Origin: Hygrophila difformis
Taxonomy: Eukaryota; Streptophyta; Magnoliopsida; Lamiales; Acanthaceae
Reading direction: 5' to 3'
Assembly: GCA_030278955.1 (NCBI GenBank)
Contig: JAOANR010000003.1
Span: forward strand, 60,443,628-60,507,627
DNA length: 64,000 bases
Shown here: positions 21,234 through 33,678 of the stretch, one piece after another
Numbering within the stretch: the stretch's first letter is position 1
Layout: each line of letters opens with the position of its first letter
Notes under the pieces: model-generated
Databases searched by the model: none
The model's input: the letters and a program-made list of their open reading frames with translations, nothing else
What the model was told of the DNA's origin: nothing
Position numbers and translations under genes: made by a program

Positions 21234-23868
21234 CGAACAAGCTTCATTAACACATTCCTCCAACCCTATGTGCCACAATTGTGCATCCAAACATTATGTG
21301 AGTAGGTTCAAACATAATAGTGCTATCTCCAAGCAGATGAGTACTTCACAAGAACAATGTCCAGTGTAGTCCAAGTCCTCATGTGGCGTGTTGTTGGGTA
21401 ACCACACAGTCCTAAGTACTAAGTTGTTGATTTGAGCTCGTTAATGGCATCCAGACACTTTAATTTACACTCGTAACTAATCCATATGATTGATTATGTT
21501 GAATGAAGCACGAACAAGCTTCATTAACACATTCCCCCAACCCTATGTGCCACAATTGTGCATCCAAACATTATGTGAGTAAGGTTCAAATATAATGGTC
21601 CTATCTCTAAGCAGAGGAGTACTTCACAAGAACAATGTCCAGTGTAGTCCAAGTCCTTATGTGGTGTGTTTTTGGGTAACCACACAGTCCTAAGTACTAA
21701 GTTGTTGATTTGAGCTCGTTAATGGCATCCAGGCACTTTAATTTACACTCATAACGAATCCATATGATTGATTATGTTGAATGAAGCACGAACAAGCTTC
21801 ATTAACACATTCCCCCAACCCTATGTGCCACAATTGTGCATCCAAACATTATTTGAGTGAGGTTCAAACATAATGGTGCTATCTCCAAGCAGAGAGTACT
21901 TCACAAGAACAATGTCCAGTGTAGTCCAAGTCCTTGTGTGGTGTGTTGTTGGGTAACCACACAGTCCTAAGTACTAAGTTGTTGATTTGAGCATGTTAAT
22001 GGCATCCAGGCACTTTCATTTACACTCATAACGAATTCATATGATTGATTATGTTGAATGAAGCACGAACAAGCTTCATTAACACATTCCCCCAACCCTA
22101 TGTGCCACAATTATGCATCTAAACATTATGTGAGTGAGGTTCAAACATAATGGTGCTATCTCCAAGCAGAGGAGTACTTCTCAAGAACAATGTACAGTGT
22201 AGTCCAAGTCCTTGTGTGGTGTGTTTTTGGGTAACCACACAGTCCTAAGTACTAGGTTGTTGATTTGAGCTTGTTAATGGCATCCAGGCACTTTAATTTA
22301 CACTCATAACGAATCCATATGATTGATTATGTTGAATGAAGCACGGACAAGCTTCATTAACACATTCTCCCAATCCTATGTGCCACAATTGTGCAGCCAA
22401 ACATTATGTGAGTGAGGTTCAAACATAATGGTGCTATCTCCAAGCAGAGGAGTACTTCACAAGAACAATGTCCAGTGTAGTCGAAGTCCTTGTGTGGTGT
22501 GTTGTTGGGTAACCACACAGTCTGAAGTACTAAGTTGTTGATTTGAGCACGTTAATGGCATCCAGGCACTTTAATTTACACTCATAACGAATCCATATGA
22601 TTGATTATGTTGAATGAAGCACGAACAAGCTTCATTAACACATTCCCCCAACCCTATGTGCCACAATTGTGCATCTAAACATTATGTGAGTGAGGTTCAA
22701 ACATAATGGTGCTATCTCCAAGCAAAGGAGTACTTCTCAAGAACAATGTCCAGTGTAGTCCAAGTCCTTGTGTGGTGTGTTTTTGGGTAACCACACAGTC
22801 CTAAGTACTAAGTTGTTGATTTGAGCTCGTTAATGGCATCCAGGCACTTTAATTTACACTCATAACGAATCCATATGATTGATTATGTTGAATGAAGCAC
22901 GAACAAGCTTCATTAATACATTCCCCCAACCCTATGTGCCACAATTGTGCATCTAAACATTATGTGAGTGAGGTTCAAACATAATGGTGCTATCTCCAAG
23001 CAGAGGAGTACTTCTCAAGAACAATGTCCAGTGTAGTCCAAGTCCTTGTGTGGTGTGTTTTTGGGTAACCACACAGTCCTAAGTACTAAGTTGTTGATTT
23101 GAGCTCGTTAATGGCATCCAGACACTTTAATTTACACTCATAACGAATCCATATGATTGATTATGTTGAATGAAGCACGAACAAGCTTCATTAACACATT
23201 CTCCCAACCCTATGTGCCACAATTGTGCATCCAAACATTATGTGAGTGAGGTTCAAACATAATGGTGCTATCTCCAAGCAGATGAGTACTTCACAAGAAC
23301 AATGTCCAGTGTAGTCCAAGTCCTTGTGTGGTGTGTTGTTAGATAACCACACAGTCCTAAGTACTAAGTTGTTGATTTGAGCACGTTAATGGCATCCAGG
23401 CACTTTAATTTACACTCATAACGAATCCATATGATTGATTATGTTGAATGAAGCACGAACAAGCTTTATTAACACATTCCCCCAACCCTATGTGCCACAA
23501 TTGTGCATCCAAATATTATGTGAGTGAGGTTCAAACATAATGGTGCTATCTCCAAGCAGAGGAGTACTTCACAAAAACAATGTCCAGTGTAGTCCAAGTC
23601 CTTGTGTGGTGTGTTTTTGGGTAACCACACAGTCCTAAGTACTAAGTTATTGATTTGAGCTCGTTAATGACATCCAGACACTTTAATTTATACTCATAAC
23701 GAATCCATATGATTGATTATGTTGAATGAAGCACGAACAAGCTTCATTAACACATTCCCCCAACCCTATGTGCCACAATTGTGCATTCAAACATTATGTG
23801 AGTAAGGTTCAAACATAATGGTGCTATCTCCAGGCAGAGGAGTACTTCACAAGAACAATGTCCAGTGA
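21234..23868. repeat. 278-bp tandem satellite, about 9.5 copies, inside the MULE
   Basis: The marker GAACAAGCTT(C/T)ATTAA recurs at about 21234, 21511, 21789, 22066, 22344, 22622, 22900, 23178, 23456 and 23734, spacing 277-278 bp. Copies differ by only a few bases each, so the array is young or homogenised. It starts abruptly after ordinary sequence and stops inside the tenth unit at 23868, directly against the transposase-like fragment. No long frame runs through the unit. Confidence 0.95.
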
Positions 23869-24046
23869 ATGCACGCCGGACTGCAATACAGTGATTTTTT
23901 AGGACCTTCCGGAACTGTTCGGCATCTTTGAATTTCTGTCCTTCGCCTCTGATTGCATTGGCCCAGATGACCCTTACATCTTCCTCGTCCTCATCTTCTT
24001 CGTTGTCGAATTCCTTGTCTGCTTCAGTATCCGTCCTGCAGCACAA
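23868..24046 (-). pseudogene. MULE transposase N-terminal exon fragment
   Basis: On the minus strand an acidic stretch (DNEEDEDEEDVRV) is followed by GEGQKFKDAEQFRKVLKNHC, which resembles the N-terminal MuDR/plant-mobile domain pattern (GxxFxDxxxFrxAlxxYai) of MURA-type transposases. The match ends at IAVRRAF, exactly where the satellite begins, and the frame then continues only through repeat sequence. The catalytic DDE region and zinc finger are absent. Confidence 0.5.
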
Positions 24047-24988
24047 TTCATACAGAACATGATCCTATTAACAAAAAACTGGTCATCCAATACCGTGATC
24101 CTATTCATACAATACTAATGACCTGATTTGCATTACAACTTTGTGTAAGGCACATGTATACCACAATTAGGTAATATGATACCGATGTTATTGCAATAAA
24201 TACAGAAAAAGTCTATACGACCGCACAATATTCTTTTGGTACCAACGGAGTGATAAATCTCATGTCTAAATGCATGTTCCATCCATTACATCAGTCTAAA
24301 CACGAAAACAATCGCTAGAAAAGGCATTCGCTCTATCCGTAACAATATCGCTGTGCACAGCCCCGTCGCACTCCAATCCGTCGCACAAAACCCCTTCCAA
24401 AAAAAGCTTCACAGCCCCATCACACTCCACCCCTAAACCCTCCTATATCCCTCCTACCACCCTTCTAACCCATCGCATTACCCTCCTCTTCCGTCAAGCT
24501 TTCCGCCCCCAAAAACATAACTGTCACCTCCGAGCTTCAAGAAAACGGGGTGTCCCCAACCTAAAGCTTTCTACCCTTCCACCGTCCCTACCAAAGCCGA
24601 GCGAACAAGCTTCTCCGACACACTCCCGCGCAATAAAACCAACCCCACACAAGCTTCTTCGATCGCTAAGTAGGTGAGGTCGGTGGTGTGAGAGAGATAA
24701 AACTTTTTTATGGTTGCAGTGAGAGAGACAAATTGGTGGTGGGAGTGGAGGATTTTCAAATAACGGCTGCCAACTCCCATCATAACATGTCAAATCTCTG
24801 CCAAAAAGTAAGGGTATTCTGGACATTTCAGCATTTGAATTTGGTTTTCATTTTCTTTTAATGAATGGGTCCTGAAGTACAACGTATTCCACATGTGGGT
24901 ATCAATACAATATGTATTGAGTATAGGGGTACTAATACATAAGACTTTTGAGGTGTGGGTACTTTTCAATAACTTTCCCTAAAAATAT

Positions 24989-26218
24989 ACTACAAGGAAA
25001 TAATCAACGGTGTCTGGACTAAATATACACCAAGTACTAATACTTACAAGAACAAAACAGTGCTTTTCTCGTTATTGGCCGTTGTTGGTGGCTGTCAGAA
25101 GACAAAATAAATACAGTAAAAAATTTAAAGTGCCCTTCAATTTTCCTTGTTTATGTCACTCCATTATCTATTTATCTACTTGTAAACGTATATTCTAAAA
25201 ACAACAACGCAATATTTTTATAGCTCCAGGATACTTCAAAGTTCAGATATTCATAAAGAATTAAACATTAAGTATGTAAGTAATTACATGATAGAATAGG
25301 TATGTCTTTATTATTGCAGATGCCAAAAAAAGATCCATCCCTGGAAAAATATAGTATGTATTTACATCCAGAAAAAAAGGATTGTGTATTTATGCTGATA
25401 CTTGGTAACTAGTCAATTAGTCTTCATGTTTATGAAATTTCGAATGAGTTTGTATTCATACTATGGATTTCCATACATGAAAAGTAATGGGAGGAATTGT
25501 GGGAGATGTTACAAATTGAATATTCCTGAAATCATGAAAAGTAATGGGAGGAAAAAGTAATGGGAGTAATTGTGGGAGATGTTACAAATTGAATATTCCT
25601 GAAATCGTGGAAAGTAATGGAACGAATTGTGGGAGGTTACAAATTTGAGTCTGCTTCCGAACAATGTACATTGTGCTATGAACTCGAGTAGCTAATGCTC
25701 TAAGGTCATACAGTGTGTGATCTAGAGTGATATGCATCTGTTCAAATGATGATAATGTTCAGTATATGTTTAATCTGTAAAATTGATGCTATGACCTCGT
25801 CCAGATAATGTTCTGTCTATGTATCATTGATGCTGTTTTCTTCGTATAAAATGTTATGTACATGCTTTGTGGAAATCCCTGCATGTTTCTATTCATGTCG
25901 AATATAACATAAATGCTTAATATTCCCTGTAGCACATCGTCCATAACTGGATTGACATCGTCTATAACTGGAAGTTACAAATCATTCCCACAATTACACC
26001 ATTAATGAGGGTTTTTGACAGATCCACTTTCCTTTTTATTTGATTGCATTTAATTGGTATGATTGACACACATATCACAATCTGCTCTTTCTTGGAACAC
26101 CTATGGATATCCATATTATGAAGAGTATGGATAGTAACTCTATTGATGAAATTTATCAAAAAGGCTTTTGTACAATTTAATGCTGATAAATTACTATACT
26201 AGTACCAACTAACTCAAT
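24989..26218. other. intergenic with a small tandem repeat
   Basis: At about 25479-25645 a block GTAATGGGAGGAATTGTGGG followed by GTTACAAATTGAATATTCC is repeated two to three times with small changes. Otherwise no gene or element is recognised. Confidence 0.45.
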
Positions 26219-26423
26219 AAATAATGGACTATGGGGTTGGGACTTATCCTAGTGGTCAAGTCCCCGTCTCTCAATCATAGGTTAGGAGTTCGATCCCCAC
26301 CCGGATACCCGGCCTCTATCCCTCCCCTTTATCACCTTTGTAATTTGTATGGTTTGGACTCCCACACACCTTTTGCCGATACATGAGTGTCACTGTTTAT
26401 AAAAAAATAAAAATAATGGACTA
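26219..26423 (+). mobile_element. SINE family 1, well preserved
   Basis: The element is about 26232-26410 and is flanked by a perfect 13-bp repeat AAATAATGGACTA (26219-26231 and 26411-26423). The head GGGTTGGGACTTATCCTAG carries the A-box region, GAGTTCGATCCCC the B box, and the tail is A-rich. Confidence 0.9.
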
Positions 26424-26955
26424 CTATTTCTTAGTAATTCTTATGTTTTAATTTATAAATAAACTAATAAGATGAGGTCATGTTAAGGAATCACGTTTTT
26501 CAACTATATGATAGTTTTTACTTCTTAATATAGAGGGAATAAACGATACTCATATGAGTTCATCGATGTTCCGTGATTGAATATTTGAACAATGAGCTAT
26601 TTTTGCAAATGAAATAATAGCGTAACTATTAAGTGAATCTTAATTAAACCTTTCGCCCACACTTTTGAAAATATTTATATTTTTTTTGTACTTACTGAAA
26701 AATGGTAGAACCATCTAAAATTGTAGATACATAACTTGCGATATGGAAAGTATCATTATCCATATGACTATATGCAAAGTATTTCATTTATATTAATATA
26801 ATTTTGATCTCAAAATCATTTACTTTGGTTATACAAATATTTTCTTTTTTTTTCTTTTTTTTTTATTTATTTTTATTTAACACAATCCACCTATATGAAA
26901 TTTTTGGGTCATTCATCCTACAACTACTTCAAAGTAACAAAATTGAACTTTATTA
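26424..26955. other. intergenic, no gene seen
   Basis: AT-rich with T-rich runs at about 26841-26880. Confidence 0.45.
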
Positions 26956-26959
26956 TACC

Positions 26960-27125
26960 AAACGCAGTTGACCTGTGTGGTATGAGACTCTGGCAGATTA
27001 AGCAAAAGTCTCGGGTTCGAGCATTTGTGTATGCAAAATTCTACTTTGGGAGAGCAAACCCTTCAATGCTCTCGAGGGATTAATCTTGGACCTAATGTGA
27101 CATGAGGATAATTTGATATTCACCT
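26960..27125 (+). mobile_element. tRNA-related SINE, family 2
   Basis: GCAGTTGACCTGTGTGGTAT and then CTCGGGTTCGAGCATT give tRNA-like A- and B-box regions at normal spacing. The same head lies on the minus strand at 9370-9450. The 3' end is not sharply defined. Confidence 0.5.
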
Positions 27126-27216
27126 AAAAATTGAACTTTATTATTATTAGACATGATTGGCATTTCACTTAATTATGGGTTGTTATATAGTGTCCTCAAT
27201 AATGCAATATTCTCGT

Positions 27217-27469
27217 GGAAATCGTTTGGGTGCTGTCGGCCTGTAGGTGCTGGCACATTCAAAAGTTATGGGTATGTGTATATGAAATTATGTGTGAATA
27301 TAAAAAAGTGATGGATGGAGGTTATGAACAAAAAAACTAATAAAAAAACAAACTACCATTTATACATCACTTTATAAGGCTTATATATCACTTTACAAAG
27401 GGCTACACATCATTTTTAGTGCTGCCTGCAACTGGTGGCATTTGTTATGCCATTACAGAAACCGGATTG
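27217..27469 (+). mobile_element. 253-bp non-autonomous element, copy 2
   Basis: Second copy of the 4461-4717 element: GGAAATCGTTTGGGTGCTG at the left and ATTACAGAAACCGGATTG at the right. Flanking 10-mers ATATTCTCGT (27207-27216) and ATATTTTCGT (27470-27479) differ at one base. Confidence 0.75.
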
Positions 27470-27785
27470 ATATTTTCGTTATGACTCCATCACACTCTAA
27501 CATCTTCAAGAATCTTTGCCCCCGTGAACAGTTGTTTAAAATTAGATTAAAAAGATAGAAAAGTGCAGCTTATGCTAACAAACCGCAAAAAGTTGCGACT
27601 TGTGAACATTCCATAAATAGATCATAAATCTATGATGCATTTTTCATTTCGGATATAATTACTTTTGAGATGCATGGGTCAATAAAGTTTGCACAATGTC
27701 TATACAAATATGACCAGCACGCAATAAGGAAAAAAAAAAAAAAAAAAGAATCATATTAACCTTTTTAGATTTCAGTTTCAATTCA

Positions 27786-27885
27786 AAAAAGTTTTGGGAG
27801 CTCAAGACACACAAACTACAAAGAGATAAATGGGAGGGATAAGGGCAGGGTGAGAATCGAATCCCCAAAGCTAGAATTTGCAGCA
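27786..27885 (-). mobile_element. SINE family 1 copy, partial
   Basis: On the minus strand the TTGTAGTTTGTGTGTCTTGAG body part and GGGGATTCGATTCTCACCC (B-box region) are visible. The tRNA-like 5' head is mostly missing. Confidence 0.6.
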
Positions 27886-28217
27886 ATTAGTTTTTCAATT
27901 TTTAACAAAGCTAGATTTTTTTATTTGTTCTTCTGTTAGTGCAACAATTATAAATCTGTTAAACCATAGATTAATGAATTATTTCTTAAAAAATAGATTA
28001 AATAAATTTAATTTTCCTTCTTTATTTAATAATGGATATATTCGTACTTCAATAACTATTTATACACCCTATTATTTTATTTATAATATTCTTATGGAAA
28101 TAATTAATTTATTATAAACTAATTATTCACATAATATGAATTTTCACAATTTCCTTAATAATTATAAATATTTTGTATAATTTTTAATATAATAAAATAT
28201 AAATAATTTTCATATTA
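27886..28217. other. intergenic, very AT-rich
   Basis: No gene. The short frame at 27878-28117 is low-complexity AT sequence. Confidence 0.45.
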
Positions 28218-28400
28218 CTACCTCCGTATTCAAATGTTGTTGACATTTGTAAATGTGCTACTCTTCACAAACAGATTTTCACTTAAAGTTTTATAATAGT
28301 TATACATATTAAAATATAGCCAAGTGAGATCTTGTTAGATTCGTCTTGTCGTGTAGTTTTTAAATATCGAACTTTTAGAATTTTTACTTGTACTGAAGTA
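28218..28400. mobile_element. Stowaway-like MITE, truncated
   Basis: Left end CTACCTCCGTATTC after TA. The interior matches the family (GTTAGATTCGTCTTGTCGTG), but no matching right end is found. Confidence 0.5.
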
Positions 28401-28835
28401 TTTATATACAATTAGAATGGTATAAGTACATATTAATTATATATAATACATATATAAATTGGAATTGGAAATTCTATATAAATTTAAAATTCAAAATCTT
28501 TCAAATCTTTTTAACAGTGAACAATATTGTGGGATTCCGTATAAATTGAAAATTTCAAAATTCCATATATTTCAAAAATTGAAAATCTATAATAAATAAA
28601 TTAATGAGAAACTCTAAAATTAATAAATTAAAAAATGCAAAAATTATATAAATTGAAAATTTGAAATAGAGACATCACATTAGATGTAGAATAGGTTGTT
28701 TCACTAGTGGTTTTATTAATATATAGATTATTTGCAAAAACAGAACCAAACAAGTAATTACACCACATCCTAAGTAAAATGTTATGTTTGACTTATTCAC
28801 CCAATCTAATGTATTATTTAATTGTTAATAATATC

Positions 28836-29093
28836 TCAACTCCGTTTTGCAATATTTGTCACGGATCCACACAGCACGCAGTGCAATGCATATTTTAAAC
28901 CATTAATAACTCAAGTTCAATTACAAATAAAAATTCTAAAAGTTTGATATCTAAAAACTATAAGATGGGACGAATCTAATAAGATCCCGCTTTGCTATAA
29001 TTTTAACTTGTATAACTATGATATTGAAATTAAAGCAATTCAATGAATAGTGCCATAATTTACAATGTTGCAAACATTGGAAAACAGAAGAAG
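28836..29093. mobile_element. Stowaway-like MITE, type B
   Basis: Left CTCAACTCCGTTTTGC, right AAAACAGAAGAAG followed by TA. The interior (CACGCAGTGCAATGCAT, then TAATAACTCAAGTTC) is type B, also seen at 29113, 44083 and 57360. Confidence 0.65.
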
Positions 29094-29112
29094 TATACCA
29101 TTAAAACTTATA

Positions 29113-29374
29113 CACTTCCTCTGTTTTTCATTTTTTTGCTACGAACCCACCCAACACGCAGTTCAATGCACATTTTAAATCATTAATAACTCAAGTTCGG
29201 TGCATGTAAAAATTCTAAAAGTTCGATATTTAAAACTACAAGACGGGACAAATCTAACAAGATCATATTTGACTATATTTTAACTTGTATAAATATGATA
29301 AAACTTTAAATCAAACTCATTGTGTAAATAGTGGCCAAATTGTGAATGTGTCAACCATTTAAAAACGGAGGAAG
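29113..29374. mobile_element. Stowaway-like MITE, type B, adjacent copy
   Basis: It begins about 20 bp after the previous element, in the same orientation, with ends CTTCCTCTGTTTTTC and AAAACGGAGGAAG followed by TA. The interior is nearly the same as its neighbour. Confidence 0.75.
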
Positions 29375-29449
29375 TATATTCTAAAACAATAAAATTAAAT
29401 GAATTTAACAAATCAGATTATTTTTTCAAAAAATATATACTGTACTTAA

Positions 29450-29727
29450 AATAATACTATTATTTTCCCCATTTTGAGATTTCAACATATTTTGCGTGAA
29501 GGAAACTCTGTAGCTGATTGCCTGGCCAAACTTGGAGCTGAGAATGAGCTATTTTATACAACATGAGCATTTCTGCCGGACCGGTGTAAAAGCTTGCTTT
29601 GGGCTGATGGTGCTAGCACGTGGTATCAGGGGCTAGCTCATGATCTCATTTTGTTTTCTTATTTTATTGTGTCTTATTAGTTCCTTTTTCTAGCCTGAAC
29701 AGGCTATTCCGCGAAAAAAAAATACTA
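29450..29727 (+). mobile_element. LINE 3' tail with RNase H remnant
   Basis: The frame from 29486 to a TGA at 29564-29566 reads HILREGNSVADCLAKLGAEN, the C-terminal end of a plant L1-type LINE RNase H domain (the REGNxxADxLAKxG signature). A 3' UTR-like stretch follows and ends at an A9 run at 29716-29722. The element is strongly 5'-truncated, as is usual for LINEs. Confidence 0.75.
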
Positions 29728-29887
29728 CTCCCTTCATTCCATTACAATTGTTTTGTTAGATTTTTTACATCGTTTATTGTTCAACTTTGACTCACTTTTT
29801 TTTATAAATATAGAATTAGAAAAAAAAAGTTGGATCTTGTGACTGCGTGTCCAAGTTAAATAAGACATTTTAAATGAGACGAAGGAG
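29728..29887. mobile_element. short Stowaway-like MITE
   Basis: Ends CTCCCTTCATTCC and GAGACGAAGGAG with TA on both sides. 160 bp, an internally shortened type A. It sits directly after the LINE A tract and about 530 bp upstream of the glycosyltransferase start codon. Confidence 0.7.
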
Positions 29888-30418
29888 TATTATTTTCCAG
29901 ATACACAGAGGAGAGTATCATTATAAGAAAAAGAAAAAAAGAAAAAGAAAGAAAGAAAGAGAAAACAACATTTGTAAAAACCTCTGGTGCTTGTCCCGTA
30001 GCCCACTCCACTCTCAAGATTTCATACATAGAGGCTTGGCCGAAATCCGCACGGTCTCACAATCCTCGTCCCAATCCGATCGATCGTTCCAATCTCATCC
30101 CCACAGGCTAAAACCCCATCCCAAACCACCCCCACCCCCACCAGACTATACATACACCAATCTGTATATATCGCCAGCTTCACCTTACTACTTCCCAGTC
30201 CCCGGGCTCTGCTGCATTGGGGCAGGAGCACACACCCTCTGCATGCTCTTTACCCTTTTCCGTTTCCCCCAATTTCTTTTTTAGATCTCTGTCGTTTTAC
30301 TGTCGGACGGGAAACCATTAGGAAAAGGGGAACTAAGCAACAGAGGTGCATTGTGTGCGCAAAACCCATTTCTCGATTTTATTAAACCCCCCAAATTTGG
30401 GATATTCTGCTTAAAGAT

Positions 30419-32836
30419 ATGAAAGCCGCCCAGAACAACACGGAGAAGCTCATCTGGGAATCGGCCGCCGCCGCCGCCGCGCCGCCTCCCCGCGGCAAGG
30501 CCCTGCCCAAGCTCATGGTCTGGTTGATTCTATTCGTGTCGGTCACCTACGTCCTCTACACCTTAAAACTCGTCTCCTCCAATTCCCACACCTCCTGCGA
30601 CGAAGGCGGCGTCTTTTCCAATCGCCGCAAAATTACAAACCTCGTCGACGAATCCGCGCCCCCCAATTCCACCGCCGCAGCGGCGGAGCTCGAATCCGCC
30701 GCCCTGCCGAAGCCCCAAAAAACCGATCTTGAGCACATTTTCTTCGGCATTGGGGCATCCTCGAAGCTCTGGGCCCAACGAAAGGAGTACATAAAACTGT
30801 GGTGGAAGCCGGAAATGCGAGGAATCGTCTGGCTCGACAAACGCGTCAAAATTTCCAAGCACGAGAAGGGGAATCTCCCCGGAACCAGGATCTCCGGCGA
30901 CACGGCGCGGTTCCCTTACCGGAACAAGCAGGGCCACCGGTCGGCACTCCGGATTTCGCGGATTGTCTCCGAGAGTCTGCGGCTGCTGGGGGACCCCGAC
31001 AATGTGCGGTGGTTCGTGATGGGGGACGACGACACCTTTTTCATTACGGACAATCTCATCAGGATTTTGAACAAGTACGATCACAATCAGTTCTATTACA
31101 TCGGAAGCTCCAGCGAGAGCCATTTGCAGAACATATATTTCTCCTACAGCATGGCGTACGGCGGCGGCGGTTTCGCAATAAGCTCTCCTTTAGCCAGGGC
31201 TCTGGAGAAGATGCAGGATCGATGTATCAAAAGGTACCCTCGATTGTACGGCTCCGACGATCGAATGCAGGCCTGTATGGCCGAACTCGGCGTTCCACTC
31301 ACTAAAGAACTCGGATTTCACCAGGTTTGAACAGTTTTATTTTTAGCAATTTGGGATCTTGATGTTGTTCCACATTGTCGGAGTTCTTGCAATTGATAAA
31401 CCACTTTTAACCAGTATGATTCATTTAAGTAAATTTTAACGGTGGGATGTGGTTTTGTTGGGGTTAATTTTGGCCGGCATGAAGTTAAATTTGGGCAGAA
31501 GAGAACATGTCACGGGTTTTGATGCGTTGGGGTTCTAAATTGGAAGATTGTTGAATTTTGGTTATTACCGTTTGTTGTTCTTGCAAGTATCCAAAGTGGG
31601 TGTGGTTGGGACTCAAATAATGTCTGGTCCCAATTCATTGAATCATTCTGTTCATTATAAGTGGGGTCAAAATTGTACTCAATTTTTTTGTTGCTATGCA
31701 TAGTTTTGTAGGAGCAGAATTCTAGATCATTGTCTTCAATTCAACAATATCCCACTCACTTTTAGGTAAAGGCCCATTTTTATTTGTGGAGTTTTTTTGT
31801 GGAAGAAACTTTGTAGTGGAATGTGGTTGGTGTTAATGAGTAATGAGTCATGAATCTTGATTCATTTTGGTGCAATTTTGGATTTTTGGATGTTAATTCT
31901 AGCTTGTAATTGTGTCTGATTCATATTGTGCAAATTTCAGTACGATGTTTATGGGGACTTATTCGGGCTTCTAGCCGCGCACCCGGTGGCACCGTTGGTG
32001 TCGTTGCACCACCTGGATGTCGTGGAGCCTATATTCCCGAATCACACCCGGGTTCAGGCTCTAGCGCATTTAAAAGTTCCGATGGAGCTCGATTCTGCCG
32101 GGCTGATGCAGCAATCAATTTGCTATGTAAAGGAAAAGGGATGGACAGTCTCGGTTTCTTGGGGTTTCGCGGTGCAAATATTTCGTGGGGTGTTGTCGCC
32201 CCGGGAGATGGAGATGCCATCGAGGACATTCTTGAATTGGTACAGAAGAGCGGATTACACTGCGTACGCGTTCAACACGAGGCCATTTATGAGGAACCCG
32301 TGCCAGAAGCCATACGTTTTCTATTTATCCGAGGCGAGCATGGTTTCCGATACGAACCAGACGTTGAGCAGGTACACACAACACCGCGTCCCTCATCCCC
32401 TTTGCAAATGGCACATGGAAGATCCTGTTGCCATTGAGACGATCGTGGTTTTCAAAAACACCAATCCGCGTTTGTGGGATAAGGTAAGCAAAATTTTCTC
32501 CCCTTTTAACATGTCTACATTGTAGCTAACCAATCCATTCAATAATGTCTTCTACTATGTAAGATTCTAACATCAATGTGTACCTAATATGATGAACATT
32601 TTATGATCCACACTGACTACACAAAACCGTACTCCAACAGAAGCAACTCATCCACTATATGATGATGATACTCCTATTTATTACTACTACATTGTTAGTT
32701 GTAACTGATTGATGACATTACCTCATTTCTTGGACAGTCTCCGAGAAGAAACTGCTGCCGGGTAATGAACACAGAGGCGAACAAAATGTCCATTGATGTA
32801 GGCGAATGCCAAGAAGGCGAGGTGAGTGAAGTATGA
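30419..32836 (+). CDS. DUF604 / Fringe-like beta-1,3-glycosyltransferase, type II membrane protein
   Basis: Three exons, 30419-31324, 31941-32483 and 32738-32836, all phase 0 with GT-AG borders, give 515 aa. A short cytosolic N-terminus with an Ala/Pro run (residues 16-24) leads to one membrane anchor (about 32-52, MVWLILFVSVTYVLYTL), so the catalytic part should face the Golgi lumen. The DXD motif is MGDDDTFF (DDD at 203-205), with YGGGGFAIS about 45 residues later and the DUF604 region in exon 2 (YDVYGDLFGLLAAHP, NWYRRADYTAYAFNTRPF). Exon 3 encodes a short Cys-containing tail. The first exon is much richer in GC than the flanks. The family transfers sugars, probably galactose or a related UDP-sugar; the substrate cannot be read from the sequence. 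The pyrimidine-rich leader (about 29990-30418) contains CCACCCCCACCCCCACC. Confidence 0.92.
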
Positions 32837-33276
32837 GGGCGAGTTCCTTCTTCGCCATATTTAATTCTTAGACGACGCATTCCTTTATTTGTTCATGTAT
32901 CAATCGATGAATCAATGCCTTCGGGCCTTCGGTGTATTTGCTTCGAACAATGCGCGACCGATCTGATTCGAGCCGAGCGGTATATTGGGTAATTCAGTAG
33001 CCTCTGGCCCTGTGTAATTTTCTCACATAAATATATTTATTGATGGAGGGCTGATGTTCTAGACTTTGCCAAGAAAGCCCAAATTTTGGCCCTTTTTCAT
33101 GTACAAAAATTTCCAATAATGGTCATGATTTGTGACATTAGCAGTTCCTTTCTTATTAACCGGTTTACCCAAATAAGGCATCACATAATTGTGTAGTGTA
33201 ATGACTTGAAGAAGCAATTAAGACAAGATGGGGACTGAAAACCACTAACCATTATTCTATCCTAGGTTAATTAGTA

Positions 33277-33466
33277 CTCCCTCTGTTCCATTCCAAATGT
33301 CCTACTTACTATTTTTGGATGTCCCATTACAAATGTCTTCTTTCTATAAATAGAAATAATTTTCCCCTCCAACAACTATGTGGATCCTACCATATATTCA
33401 CAAACCAACTCTACCTTAATTCCCGTGCCCAACAGTAACAAGACACTTGGGGTGGGACGGAGGGAG
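33277..33466. mobile_element. Stowaway-like MITE, short subtype
   Basis: Ends CTCCCTCTGTTCC and GGGACGGAGGGAG with TA flanks. 190 bp. The interior (TGTCCTACTTACTATTTTTGG) differs from types A and B. Confidence 0.8.
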
Positions 33467-33678
33467 TATAACATAATAAGGTAATTTCTTAAAAGCATAG
33501 GCAGGTTTTGTTCTGGTGGAATTTGTTGTCGTCAATTGTCACAGAGAATTGAATTTTCCTATTTTGAGAATTAAATAAAAACTTGGAACTATTGGGAACA
33601 AGACAAGCCATGATGTGAGCAAGAGCAATAAATTGAAAAATATTACAAGTGGGTGGGCGGGTGGGGGTAGATTTAGTA

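Larger units (their letters stand above)
19308..24979. mobile_element. MULE (Mutator-like) element, 5.7 kb, non-autonomous
   Basis: The ends GGAAAATTGCAGTTAAATACC and (right end, minus strand) GGGAAAGTTATTGAAAAGTACC are similar, and the arms stay recognisable for about 80-100 bp with TACCCCTATACT in both. Flanking 9-mers TAAAAAAAT (19299-19307) and TAAAAATAT (24980-24988) differ at one base. Inside are short open frames at the left, a 278-bp tandem array (21234-23868) and a transposase-like exon fragment on the minus strand (about 23868-24046). No complete transposase remains. Confidence 0.75.

Noticed and set aside
21056..23860. CRISPR-like array
   Set aside because: Units are 278 bp, near-identical and contiguous without unique spacers, in a plant genome; it is a satellite.
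24524..24826. 100-codon minus-strand frame near the MULE right end
   Set aside because: Lies partly in the terminal repeat region and shows no transposase or other motif.
30556..31305. Overlapping frames in and against the glycosyltransferase exon 1
   Set aside because: GC-rich shadow frames; the forward frame has all family motifs and proper splice sites.
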